In this document: piece after piece, positions 27,930-35,896 of the stretch | How the letters are laid out: each line of letters starts with the position of its first letter | Position numbering within the stretch: the stretch's first letter is position 1 | Assembly (NCBI RefSeq): GCF_016900315.1 | Contig: NZ_JACSNQ010000007.1 | Coordinates: 1 to 64,000 of the forward strand | DNA: 64,000 bases | Direction: 5' to 3' | DNA from: Olsenella profusa | GTDB taxonomy: Bacteria > Actinomycetota > Coriobacteriia > Coriobacteriales > Atopobiaceae | The notes under the pieces: model-generated | The model's input: the letters and a program-made list of their open reading frames with translations, nothing else | What the model was told of the DNA's origin: nothing | Databases searched by the model: none | Position numbers and translations under genes: made by a program

Positions 27930-28886
27930 ATGCAGTCCAGAGTCGTCTCTCTCAGGGACTACCGCGAGGTGTCCCTGGACATCCCGACGTTCGAGCCCGA
28001 CCTGGCCGCCCTGCAGAGGGAGCTCGACCGGCTGCGCAACCCCTACGTCAGCTGGCAGGACGGCGGCGCGGCGGCTCGCGGCGACATGGTCAGCTGCTCG
28101 CTGCGCTCGGACGTGCCCCGCTACCAGAAGGACAAGGTGCGCTTCGTCGCGGGCAGCGGGGTGTACAACCACACGCTCGAGGAGCTGTCCGTGGGGATGC
28201 GCGCCGGCGAGACGCGCACCTCCTCCCTTCCTGAGGGCCAGGTGAGCCTGACCGTGCAGGCGGTGAAGAAGCGCGTCACGCCTCCCCTCTCCGACGAGAT
28301 GGTCGCGGCGCTGGGGCTGCCCGGCGTGCTCACCGTGGCGCAGTACCGCCGCCACCTGCTGGGCCTCCAGCTGGACCAGTCCGCCGAGCAGGCATCCTAC
28401 GCGCTGACGGCGCAGGTCAAGCGGACCGTGCTGGACGAGTCGGCATTCGTGCTCGCCAAGGCCGACTGGAAGCTTGCCGTAGGGCAGGAGCTGGACCGCT
28501 GTCGCGCCATCGCCCGGCAGGACGGGATGGTCCTCGAGGAGATGACCGCCGAGCAGTTCGCCGGCAACATCCCGGTGAGAAGCTACGCCGAGCTCGTGGC
28601 CATGACCCAGGACTCCTGCTGGGACAGCCTGCGCTGCTATCTCGCGGGGCGCCACTACGCCGAGCGCGACGGCTTCGTCGTGACCAAGAGGGGCCACGAG
28701 GCCTTCCTGCACGACTACGCCAGCACCTGGCACGTCAGCGAGGCCCAGGCCCGAGACGCCCAGCCCTGGGACACCTACGAGTTCAACCAGTACGCCGCCC
28801 ATGCCGAGACGCTGTGGCGAGACCACGCCGTCCGGCTGTATCGCGAAAAGAACCAGCTACCGGACGAAGAGGGAGACCTGCGATGA
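27930..28886 (+). CDS. Trigger-factor-like PPIase/chaperone lacking the ribosome-binding domain
   Basis: A 318-aa protein. The start (VSLDIPTFEPDLAALQRELDRLRNPY...GDMVSC) corresponds to the linker and FKBP-like PPIase domain of trigger factor (normally from about residue 130). FVAGSGVYNHTLEELSVGMRAGETR matches the trigger-factor GSG...IPGFEEQLVGMKAGE segment. Residues 120-310 follow the C-terminal chaperone domain (PPLSDEMVAALG...LTVAQYRRHL, Glu/Gln-rich helices). The N-terminal ribosome-docking domain is absent. FKBP catalytic aromatic residues are poorly kept, so PPIase activity is doubtful. It opens a three-gene operon with thioredoxin (ATGA overlap) and a desulfidase-like enzyme. A role as a redox-linked folding chaperone is inference. 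Confidence 0.7.
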   Translation: MQSRVVSLRDYREVSLDIPTFEPDLAALQRELDRLRNPYVSWQDGGAAARGDMVSCSLRSDVPRYQKDKVRFVAGSGVYNHTLEELSVGMRAGETRTSSLPEGQVSLTVQAVKKRVTPPLSDEMVAALGLPGVLTVAQYRRHLLGLQLDQSAEQASYALTAQVKRTVLDESAFVLAKADWKLAVGQELDRCRAIARQDGMVLEEMTAEQFAGNIPVRSYAELVAMTQDSCWDSLRCYLAGRHYAERDGFVVTKRGHEAFLHDYASTWHVSEAQARDAQPWDTYEFNQYAAHAETLWRDHAVRLYREKNQLPDEEGDLR

Positions 28887-29197
28887 TTCAGCTTGCCGAC
28901 AAGGACAACTTCGAGAGCCTCATTCAGAACGACTTCGTGATCGTCGACTTCTTCGGGACCACCTGCGGGCCCTGCAAGGCGTTCTCCCGCATCCTGGAGG
29001 ACCTCGACGCGGAGATACCCTTCCTGAACATCGTGAAGCTCAACACCACCGACAACCTCGAGCTGGCCGAGCGCTACGGCATCCGCGCGGTGCCGACCGT
29101 GCACTTCTACAAGGACGGCAAGCTGGTCGAGAGCCATGTGGGGGTCATGCAGCCCCAGCAGATCAAGGACGTCATCGCCCGATACATGTACGATTAA
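28883..29197 (+). CDS. Thioredoxin
   Basis: A 104-aa thioredoxin-fold protein with active site C28-G-P-C31 in FFGTTCGPCKAF and the cis-Pro segment RAVPTVHFYKDGK. The Trp that usually precedes CGPC is Thr here, a difference seen in specialised thioredoxins. It overlaps the trigger-factor-like gene by 4 bases and precedes the desulfidase-like gene by 57 bases, which suggests a dedicated reductant for one of these partners rather than the cell's main thioredoxin. Cytoplasmic; no signal peptide. Confidence 0.92.
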   Translation: MIQLADKDNFESLIQNDFVIVDFFGTTCGPCKAFSRILEDLDAEIPFLNIVKLNTTDNLELAERYGIRAVPTVHFYKDGKLVESHVGVMQPQQIKDVIARYMYD

Positions 29198-29254
29198 CGG
29201 GCAGCAGCCGGCGAGCCCCGGCGCAGCAACGAACTCGCCGCGAGGGAGGACGTC

Positions 29255-30532
29255 ATGGACAAAGAGGTCTACCAGAACTACTGCGCCATCCTGGCCGAGG
29301 AGCTCCAGCCCGCCATGGGATGCACCGAGCCCATCGCCGTCGCCTACTGCGCCGCGATCGCGCGCGAGACGCTGGGCGCCCTGCCCGAGCAGGTGGACGT
29401 CTACGCCAGCGCCAACATCATCAAGAACGTCAAGAGCGTCGTGGTGCCAAACACCGGTGGCCAGCGCGGGCTCTCCGTGGCCGCCGCCGCGGGCATCATC
29501 GCCGACGACGCCGCCGCGAAGCTGCAGGTGCTCGCCGGCCTCACCCCGGAGCAGGTGGAGCAGGTCTCTGAGTACGAGCGGCGCGGCGTCATCCGCGTCC
29601 ACCCGTCCGAGCGCGACTACGTCTTCGACATCCAGGTGCGCGTCGAGGCCTCCGGGCACACGGCCTTCGCCGAGATCGCCGGCTCCCACACCAACGTCAT
29701 CCGCGTGGAGCGCGACGGCGAGGCGCTCGTCGACCGCCCGTACGCCGAGGAGGGCCCCAAGCACGCCACCGACCGCTCCCTGCTCACGGTGGAGCGCATC
29801 GTGGAGTTCGCCGACACAGTCGACGTCGAGGACGTGCGGGCGGTCCTGCAGCGCCAGATCGACTACAACACCGCCATCGCGCGCGAGGGCCTGCGCGGGA
29901 CCTGGGGCGCCAACATCGGGCGAATCCTGCTCGAGTCCTACGGCGACTCCACGCACAACCGCGCCAAGGCCTGGGCCGCGGCCGGCTCCGACGCCCGCAT
30001 GAACGGCTGCGAGCTGCCGGTCGTCATCAACTCGGGCAGCGGCAACCAGGGGCTCACCGCGTCGCTGCCGGTGGTCGTCTACGCCCGCACGCTAGGCTCG
30101 ACCGAGGAGGAGCTCTTCCGCGCGCTCACCGTCTCCAACCTCGTGACCATCCACCTCAAGACGGGCATCGGCAGCCTCTCGGCATACTGCGGCGCCACGG
30201 CGGCCGGCTGCGGGGCCAGCGCGGGCGTCTGCTACCTGCACGGTGGCCGCTACGAGGAGATCGCACATACCATCGTCAACGCCGTGGCCATCGACTCGGG
30301 CATGATCTGCGACGGCGCCAAGGCCAGCTGCGCCGCAAAGATTGCGTCGGCCGTCGAGGCGGGGCTTCTCGGCTGGAAGATGCAGCAGAACGGCAGCCAG
30401 TTCTATGGCGGCGACGGCATCGTGGTCAAGGGCGTGGAGAACACCATCAAGAACGTCGGCACCCTAGCGAGCGAGGGCATGCGCGAGACCGACCGCACGA
30501 TCATCCGACTGATGACGAGCGGCATGTGCTGA
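29255..30532 (+). CDS. UPF0597-type L-cysteine desulfidase / serine dehydratase-alpha-like enzyme
   Basis: A 425-aa protein of the CyuA/YhaM family, related to the alpha chain of iron-sulfur L-serine dehydratases. Signatures: AMGCTEPIAVAY near residue 23, SANIIKNVKSVVVPN, GSGNQGLTASLPVV, CGATAAGCGASAG and GMICDGAKASCAAKIASAV, with the cysteines expected to hold a [4Fe-4S] cluster. Known members degrade L-cysteine to pyruvate, ammonia and sulfide. Third gene of an operon with a trigger-factor-like protein and thioredoxin, SD GAGGGAGG. The operon meets the LytTR/ABC operon head-on, with two strong hairpins between. Confidence 0.85.
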   Translation: MDKEVYQNYCAILAEELQPAMGCTEPIAVAYCAAIARETLGALPEQVDVYASANIIKNVKSVVVPNTGGQRGLSVAAAAGIIADDAAAKLQVLAGLTPEQVEQVSEYERRGVIRVHPSERDYVFDIQVRVEASGHTAFAEIAGSHTNVIRVERDGEALVDRPYAEEGPKHATDRSLLTVERIVEFADTVDVEDVRAVLQRQIDYNTAIAREGLRGTWGANIGRILLESYGDSTHNRAKAWAAAGSDARMNGCELPVVINSGSGNQGLTASLPVVVYARTLGSTEEELFRALTVSNLVTIHLKTGIGSLSAYCGATAAGCGASAGVCYLHGGRYEEIAHTIVNAVAIDSGMICDGAKASCAAKIASAVEAGLLGWKMQQNGSQFYGGDGIVVKGVENTIKNVGTLASEGMRETDRTIIRLMTSGMC

Positions 30533-30556
30533 GATCCCTCCGCTCGCGAGAAGGGC

Positions 30557-30584
30557 AGGCCGAGAAGGACGTCCTTCTCGGCCT
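30557..30584. terminator. Perfect 28-bp palindromic terminator made of GAGAAGGAC
   Basis: Arms AGGCCGAGAAGGAC and GTCCTTCTCGGCCT join with no loop base, followed by TTCCCT. It ends the desulfidase operon and is another inverted pair of the widespread 9-base motif. Confidence 0.75.
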
Positions 30585-30611
30585 TTCCCTCCCCGATCGC
30601 CGCACACGCGA

Positions 30612-30647
30612 AGCGACCCCAGAGAAACGCTCTTCTCTGGGGTCGCT
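30612..30647. terminator. Hairpin between the convergent operons
   Basis: Arms AGCGACCCCAGAGAA (30612-30626) and TTCTCTGGGGTCGCT (30633-30647) with a 6-base loop lie 24 bases past the stop of the minus-strand LytTR gene. Probably a two-way terminator. Confidence 0.7.
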
Positions 30648-30670
30648 GCCGTAGCGGTGAGGGCCGGGTG

Positions 30671-31435
30671 TCACAGGTCGATGTCGGCGTACTTCTCTCT
30701 CAGCAGGGCGAGAAGCTCGGGATACTTGTCGCGGCTGAGCAGAATCTCGCCCTCGTATCCCTTGAACTGGATCGCGTAGCTCTTGTTGCTGCCGTCGGCC
30801 CGGACGAACGAGATCTTCGAGAGGTTCACGATGAACGACTGGTAGCAGCGGAAGAAGCCGCAGCCCTCCAGCATGTGCTCCAGCTGGCTCAGCGTGTAGC
30901 CGATCGGGTGGACCTCGGCGCCGGACTGGGTGACGATGCGGTTGCGGCGGTTGCTGCGCTCCACGAACAGGATGTCCGCGACGGGCGTGAGCCGGTAGCC
31001 CTCGCGGGTCTTGATCAGCAGGCTGCGGTTTGCGGTCTCGCGCTTGACGCGCTGCAGGTCGAACACGTACCTCAGACGGCCCACCAGCGCCTGCAGAGCC
31101 AGCGGGTCGAAGGGCAAAAGCAGGTAGCCCGCGCACTGGCTGCGAAAGGCCTCGAACGCCCACTCCTTGCTGTCCGCGTAGAGAACGACCTGCACGTCGG
31201 GGTGGGTCTGGGACAGGAGGTAGGAGACCCAGTCCCCCGTGCTCGTGCGGGAGGGCGAGGCCGGCTGGTGATTGACGAAGACCACGTCGACATGGTTCTG
31301 CTGCACGAAGTCCACCGCCTCCTCGGCGGTCTCGACCTCGCCGGCCAGCTCGAAGTCCTGATACAGCCTCAGCAGGTTCCACAGCGACGAGCGAAGCTCG
31401 CGGTCGGCGTCGACCAACAGGGTCCGCATCCTCAT
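30671..31435 (-). CDS. LytTR-family response regulator with a degenerate receiver
   Basis: A 254-aa regulator: receiver-like domain (residues 1-130) and C-terminal LytTR DNA-binding domain (about 145-250; EGYRLTPVADILFVERSNRRNRIVT, FFRCYQSFIVNLSKISFV). The receiver keeps the first acidic pair (D9, D11), but the phospho-acceptor position is Asn (VVFVNHQP, N55) and the conserved Lys before PF is Leu (GYLLLPFD). It therefore cannot be phosphorylated in the usual way. There is no histidine kinase gene nearby. It is the last gene of a four-gene operon with two ABC exporters and an exported protein. Paired 9-base direct repeats upstream of the operon fit LytTR sites, so autoregulation is likely. 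Confidence 0.88.
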   Translation of the reverse strand: MRMRTLLVDADRELRSSLWNLLRLYQDFELAGEVETAEEAVDFVQQNHVDVVFVNHQPASPSRTSTGDWVSYLLSQTHPDVQVVLYADSKEWAFEAFRSQCAGYLLLPFDPLALQALVGRLRYVFDLQRVKRETANRSLLIKTREGYRLTPVADILFVERSNRRNRIVTQSGAEVHPIGYTLSQLEHMLEGCGFFRCYQSFIVNLSKISFVRADGSNKSYAIQFKGYEGEILLSRDKYPELLALLREKYADIDL

Positions 31436-31439
31436 GAGC

Positions 31440-32027
31440 CTAGTCCGTCCCGTCCTGCCCGAAGGCCATGAAGGCGTCGGTCAGGGCGTCCACGTCGCCG
31501 GTGTAGTTCGTGGCAAGCAGGGCGAACGGGCCGTTATGGGCGGGGGCGATGATGCTGCCGCTGTTGAAAAGGTTGATCGTGCCGTCGTTCTCGAGGCTCT
31601 CGTAGGCGACGTACTCGTCGCTGTCCTTGTCCAGGTTGTTCAGATCCCACCAGTAGAACTCGGCGCCGTTCATGGACACGGCGTCCGAGCAGAGCCCGCT
31701 CGAGGCCAGCTTGGTCTGGTCGCCGCTGATCAGGCCCTTCTGCTCGAGGTATGCCAGCAGGTCGTCCATCGTCTTGTCCCACACGGCCGAGTTCTGATCA
31801 TCGCCGGCAGCCGCCTCGCCCTCCCCGGAGGCGTTCGCCTCGCCTGAACCCTCGGTCTCGCCCGAGCTTTCGGCCTTGCCCTCGCTCGTGTCCTCGGGCG
31901 CGCCCTGCTCCGAGCTCGTCTGGGTCGCGGACGGGTCCGTGAAGTCCGGCATGGAGATCACGTAGGCCACCACACCGCCAAAGCATAGCACCAGCAGGAT
32001 GGAAACGACGACCGTAAAGCGCTTCAT
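31440..32027 (-). CDS. Membrane-anchored exported protein of the ABC/LytTR operon
   Basis: A 195-aa protein: short positive N-terminus, one membrane anchor (FTVVVSILLVLCFGGVVAYVI, residues 4-24), an acidic Ser/Gly/Glu-rich linker (about residues 30-80) and a C-terminal domain of about 115 residues (WDKTMDDLLAYLEQKGLIS ... FALLATNYTGDVDALTDAFMAF). No lipobox. The topology puts the domain outside the cell. Its ATG overlaps the upstream exporter's stop (ATGA) and its stop lies 4 bases before the LytTR gene, so it belongs to the same transcript. Family unknown; it could be an extracytoplasmic sensor or adaptor for the exporter. Confidence 0.8.
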   Translation of the reverse strand: MKRFTVVVSILLVLCFGGVVAYVISMPDFTDPSATQTSSEQGAPEDTSEGKAESSGETEGSGEANASGEGEAAAGDDQNSAVWDKTMDDLLAYLEQKGLISGDQTKLASSGLCSDAVSMNGAEFYWWDLNNLDKDSDEYVAYESLENDGTINLFNSGSIIAPAHNGPFALLATNYTGDVDALTDAFMAFGQDGTD

Positions 32028-33817
32028 GACCGTGCCCCCTTCTCGTACGATGTGATTCCCTGCTTCTCGAGGTAAGCTCGATAGGTTGGGCTGGTTCGTG
32101 CGAGCTCCGCGTTGGTGCCCGCGGCCTCGAGCGTGCCGTGGTCCAGAACCACGACGTAGTCGGCCGCCATCACCGTGCGCATGTCATGGGTCACCACGAC
32201 GATGGTGTGGCCACCGAGCCCCCGGCAGACGGCGTCGAGGATGGTCGCGTCGCTTCGACGGTCGAGGTTGGCGCCTGCCTCGTCCATCAGCAGGCAGGCG
32301 GGGTCCGTGTACAGCGCCCGCGCGATGGCGACGCGCTGGCGCTGGCCTCCGGAGAGCAGGGTGCCCTCGGCGCCGACCTGCGTGTCGTAGCCTTGCGGGA
32401 GCTGGCGGATGAAGTCATCGGCGTCGGCCAGGCGGGCGGCCCGCTCGACGCGCGCCTGGTCGGGCTCGCCCTCGGCGCCGTAGGCGATGTTGTCCCGCAC
32501 GGTGCCGGAGATGAGCGGATTGTCCTGCAGGATGTAGCCGAACTGCCGACGCAGGTCGTGCGGCCTGACCTCGTCGGTCGTCTGGCCGCCCAGCCAGATG
32601 TGGCCGCCGTCCGGGGCGTAGATGCCCTGCAGCAGCTTGAGCAGCGTTGACTTGCCCGAGCCGTTGCCGCCGATGACGGCGGTCATCTTGCCGGCGGGGA
32701 CGGTGAAGGACAGGTCGCGCAGCACCGGCTGGTCGGGCACGTAGGCGAAGGACACGTTCTCCAGCCGAATCTCCGGCGCGGCGTCACCCGACGGCAGGAC
32801 GTCGCCTGCGTCCGGCTCCTCCTCGGGGCCGTCCAGCAGCACGCCCACGTACTGCAGCGCGCCCTGGGTGCCCTTGAGGGTCTGGTAGTGGGTCAGCACC
32901 TCGGCCGTGTACATGTCCACCCGGTCCTTGTACGTCGAGAAGTCGTTGATGCCGGTCTCGGGCATCTGGCCGCGGCGGATGAGGTCGGAGCCGCACACGG
33001 CGGTGACGACCGTCCCGACGTTGACGTACAGCGAGTTGGAGAGCATCTGCAGGGCGCTCATGAAGGCGTAGTAGACGTCGGCCTTGTACCGCGCGTCGAT
33101 GGCCCTGATGCCCTCCTCGACCTCGAGGTCCTCCATCGCCTGCGCCTTGATGTGCTTGGCGGCGGAGATGTGCTCCGAGAAGAACGTGGTCATCTTGTTG
33201 AGGCTGGCGTAGCGGCGCTTCATGATCTGGTACTGCAGGTAACCCACCAGGGCGAACATCACCACGGCGAGCGGCAGGAGCATCAGCATGTACACCGAGA
33301 GCGTGCCGTTGAAGCTGTACATCTCCCAGCAGCACCTAAAGAAGCTGTAGAGCGACACGACGGCACTGAACACCATCTGCACGACGGGGCCAACCTGGGT
33401 CACGTCGTTGGTGACGCCCGAGATGAGCGTCGAGGGTTGGCGACGCTCCACCTCGCGCAGGGGCAGCCGCAAGATCTTGTGCCACAGCAGCTGGCGGACG
33501 CGAAGCGTCACCTTGGCGCTGCCGTAGCCGCTCGCCACGTTGACCACCATGGACAGCAGCGCGTTGAGCACGGTGGCAATGGCGAAGCCGACGATCACCG
33601 CGTTGTAGAGCTCGCCCTTGTTGATGCGGATCGTGTACTCGGAGATGGCGAGGACCACCTCGGTGTTGGCGAACCCGATGACCATCGAGAGCAGGAACAG
33701 CCACCAGGGAATGGGAAAGCGGGTGAAGAAGGACAGGTACGCCTTGAACGAGAACTTCGGCTTCTTCGCGGCGTCCTCGCCCGGACGCGCGTCGGGCTGT
33801 GCGCTAGGGATGCTCAT
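32024..33817 (-). CDS. ABC exporter half-transporter, second of the LytTR operon
   Basis: A 597-aa membrane-plus-ATPase protein starting MSIPSAQPDARPGEDAAKK (ATG 33817, 4-base overlap with the upstream exporter). Six membrane helices to about residue 330, then Walker A GGNGSGKS, signature LSGGQRQR, Walker B LLMDEAGANLD and H-loop VTHDMRT. Catalytic Glu and switch His are present. No peptidase C39 domain, so it is not a classical bacteriocin processing exporter. The substrate may be a peptide, lipid or thiol; the neighbouring cysteine/thioredoxin operon makes a thiol conceivable but unproven. Confidence 0.92.
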   Translation of the reverse strand: MSIPSAQPDARPGEDAAKKPKFSFKAYLSFFTRFPIPWWLFLLSMVIGFANTEVVLAISEYTIRINKGELYNAVIVGFAIATVLNALLSMVVNVASGYGSAKVTLRVRQLLWHKILRLPLREVERRQPSTLISGVTNDVTQVGPVVQMVFSAVVSLYSFFRCCWEMYSFNGTLSVYMLMLLPLAVVMFALVGYLQYQIMKRRYASLNKMTTFFSEHISAAKHIKAQAMEDLEVEEGIRAIDARYKADVYYAFMSALQMLSNSLYVNVGTVVTAVCGSDLIRRGQMPETGINDFSTYKDRVDMYTAEVLTHYQTLKGTQGALQYVGVLLDGPEEEPDAGDVLPSGDAAPEIRLENVSFAYVPDQPVLRDLSFTVPAGKMTAVIGGNGSGKSTLLKLLQGIYAPDGGHIWLGGQTTDEVRPHDLRRQFGYILQDNPLISGTVRDNIAYGAEGEPDQARVERAARLADADDFIRQLPQGYDTQVGAEGTLLSGGQRQRVAIARALYTDPACLLMDEAGANLDRRSDATILDAVCRGLGGHTIVVVTHDMRTVMAADYVVVLDHGTLEAAGTNAELARTSPTYRAYLEKQGITSYEKGARS

Positions 33818-35559
33818 CGTGATACCTCGCTTCCCGACTCCATCATCTCGCGGCAGAAGGCGCTCTCTCTCAGCACGTCGTCGCGCTCGCCGAAGGCAGT
33901 CACCCGGCCGCCCTCCAGCACGACGACGAACTCGGCGTTGCGCAGCGTCTGCGCGTCGTGGGCCACGTACACCACGGTCTTGCCCGCCATCAGCTCGTGA
34001 ACGCTCTTCCACACGCGGTCCTTGCCGTCAATGTCGAGGGCGGCGGTCGCCTCGTCGAGCAGCAGGCAGTCGGGACGCTGTAGCAGGGCGCGCGCGACCG
34101 AGAGGCGCTGCCGCTGGCCGCCGGACAGGCTGCCGCCCGACTCGCCCACCGGCGCGTCGTAGCCGCCGGGCTGCTCGCGCACAAAGTCCAGCATGCCCAC
34201 CGCCTCCATGGCGCGGTCCAGCTCCTCGTCGTCGGGGGTACGGTCGAGCCCGTAGAGGAGGTTCTGGCGGATGGTGCCGGCATAGAGCACGCATTCCTGG
34301 GTCACGTAGCCTACGGACCTGCGCAGGCCGCGCAGCGCGAGCTCGGATATGTCGCGCCCGTCGATGGTGATGGAGCCCGCATCCAGCGGGTACAGCCGGT
34401 CGATCAGGTTGAGCAGCGTCGACTTGCCGCTGCCGGACGGCCCCACGACGGCCGTGATCTTACCGGCCGGGATGTCGACTGAGAGCCCCTCGAAGAGCGG
34501 CTCGCTTCCGTCATAGGCAAAGGCAACGTCGCGCAGCGCGATGCCGCCGACGAGATGCGCCACGTCCGTGCCCTTCTCCAGCTGCTCCTCCGGCTCCTCC
34601 ATGATCTGCGAGACGCGGTCCAGGGCGCCCTGGGCGCCCTTGAACTCGGACCAGTTGCTGCAGTAGGTGCTCAGGATGTTCGTGAGCTGGACCGCGAAGC
34701 CGTAGTAGGCGATCCACTGGGCGAGGTCGAGGGCGCCGGCCCCGTAGAAGGCACGGCCAGCCAGGATGATAACGACGCTCTGCAGCGACGTCGCGATGGC
34801 GTAGACCGGCAGCGACAGACCGCGAACCCAGAGGTCCGTCACCTCCGCGTCGTAGGAGGCCTTCATACGCGCCTCGCCCTCGGCTGCCTCCTTCTCCTCG
34901 GTCCCCATGGACTTGATGAGCAGCATGTTGTTGGTCCGCTCGGCGATGGAGGCCGTGAGCTGGGCGGTCCGCCGGTTGATGAGGTCCGCGACGCCGAAGC
35001 GCAGCCGGCCGATGACGAAGGCCAGAATCACGTTCACGGGCAGCACGACGACGAGCGACAGCATCAGCCTACCGTTGTAGCTGGATATGCGCCCCAGGAT
35101 CAGGGAGGTCGAGTAGGCCGTCGTGAAGATGGGCAGGACCACCAGCATGATCAGCGAGCTGATGCTGGTCACGTCGGTGGTGATACGGCTGAGTAGCTCC
35201 TTGGGGTTGTTGGCGTCGTAGAAGCTCAGCGGCAGGTGCACCGCCTTGCGCCACACCATCCGCCGCAGGTTGCGGTCGATGCGCGCCTGGCACAGGTCAC
35301 GCACGAGGCCCGAGACCGAGCCGATCACCAGCGCCAGCACCGTGTAGAACAGGTAGGGCAGCACGACGGTCCAGAGCCCCACGTTGCCGGCGAACAGCGC
35401 GGCACTGTACTCGGTCGTGCTGACGCCCACGTTGGCGATGACGGCCGACACCACCAGATACCCCACGATCCAGAGATACGGGAGCCGCGCCTTGCCCAGC
35501 ATCGAGAAGAAGCGCCTGAAGCTGCCGTATCGCGTCCGAAACAGCGCGTCTTGGTCCAT
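33814..35559 (-). CDS. ABC exporter half-transporter, first of the LytTR operon
   Basis: A 581-aa half transporter starting MDQDALFRTRYGSFRRFF, first gene of the operon. Membrane domain to about residue 310; ATPase motifs Walker A GPSGSGKS, signature LSGGQRQR, Walker B LLLDEATAALD, H-loop VAHDAQT. Both this and the following subunit keep canonical catalytic residues, unlike the two other exporter pairs in the window, so both ATP sites should be active. The 5' region carries a hairpin at 35709-35730 and paired 9-base repeats at 35808-35837. Confidence 0.92.
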   Translation of the reverse strand: MDQDALFRTRYGSFRRFFSMLGKARLPYLWIVGYLVVSAVIANVGVSTTEYSAALFAGNVGLWTVVLPYLFYTVLALVIGSVSGLVRDLCQARIDRNLRRMVWRKAVHLPLSFYDANNPKELLSRITTDVTSISSLIMLVVLPIFTTAYSTSLILGRISSYNGRLMLSLVVVLPVNVILAFVIGRLRFGVADLINRRTAQLTASIAERTNNMLLIKSMGTEEKEAAEGEARMKASYDAEVTDLWVRGLSLPVYAIATSLQSVVIILAGRAFYGAGALDLAQWIAYYGFAVQLTNILSTYCSNWSEFKGAQGALDRVSQIMEEPEEQLEKGTDVAHLVGGIALRDVAFAYDGSEPLFEGLSVDIPAGKITAVVGPSGSGKSTLLNLIDRLYPLDAGSITIDGRDISELALRGLRRSVGYVTQECVLYAGTIRQNLLYGLDRTPDDEELDRAMEAVGMLDFVREQPGGYDAPVGESGGSLSGGQRQRLSVARALLQRPDCLLLDEATAALDIDGKDRVWKSVHELMAGKTVVYVAHDAQTLRNAEFVVVLEGGRVTAFGERDDVLRESAFCREMMESGSEVSR

Positions 35560-35708
35560 GTGATCTCCCTTCCGCCTCCCGAGCTCTGCTCAGAGAAGCA
35601 AGGGACCTGTCAGCTTCGAGCGCGCGACGTCTCTCAACAGCCTGGAAGCGCCACGGAACCAAGACGGGATGGGTCCCCATGTCTGGAGGCGCCGGGTCTG
35701 GCTGCGCG

Positions 35709-35837
35709 ATACGGGCTAAATCGCCCGTATGCGGCCCTCCTCAGACGCCTGGAGCGGATGATTTGCCGGTTGTACCACGGTTTTCTCGGGCACAGTAGAC
35801 GGTGTTGTCGATTCTGTCCCGACGCGCGTCCATTCTG
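35709..35837 (-). promoter_or_regulatory. Operon leader: hairpin and paired LytTR-like direct repeats
   Basis: In the 337-base gap before the ABC/LytTR operon (35560-35896), the minus strand holds CAGAATGGA (35829-35837) and CAGAATCGA (35808-35816). These are 9-base direct repeats with a 12-base spacer, the layout of LytTR binding sites. Nearer the gene, ATACGGGC (35709-35716) and GCCCGTAT (35723-35730) form a small hairpin in the leader. I did not recognise a clear -35/-10 pair. No gene lies in the gap. Confidence 0.5.
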
Positions 35838-35896
35838 CCGCTTTCGCGTCGGCCCCGCGGTGCATTGAGACGCCTCGACGGCGGGAAGGCCGCGTG

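Noticed and set aside
32024-35559. ABC pair considered as CydDC-type cysteine/glutathione exporter
   Set aside because: No cydAB genes and no distinctive CydD/CydC motifs; only the neighbouring cysteine enzyme suggests thiols.
31440-35559. Bacteriocin or pheromone export locus
   Set aside because: No peptidase C39 domain, no double-glycine leader peptide and no immunity-like gene were seen; the anchored protein is too large and lacks such a leader.
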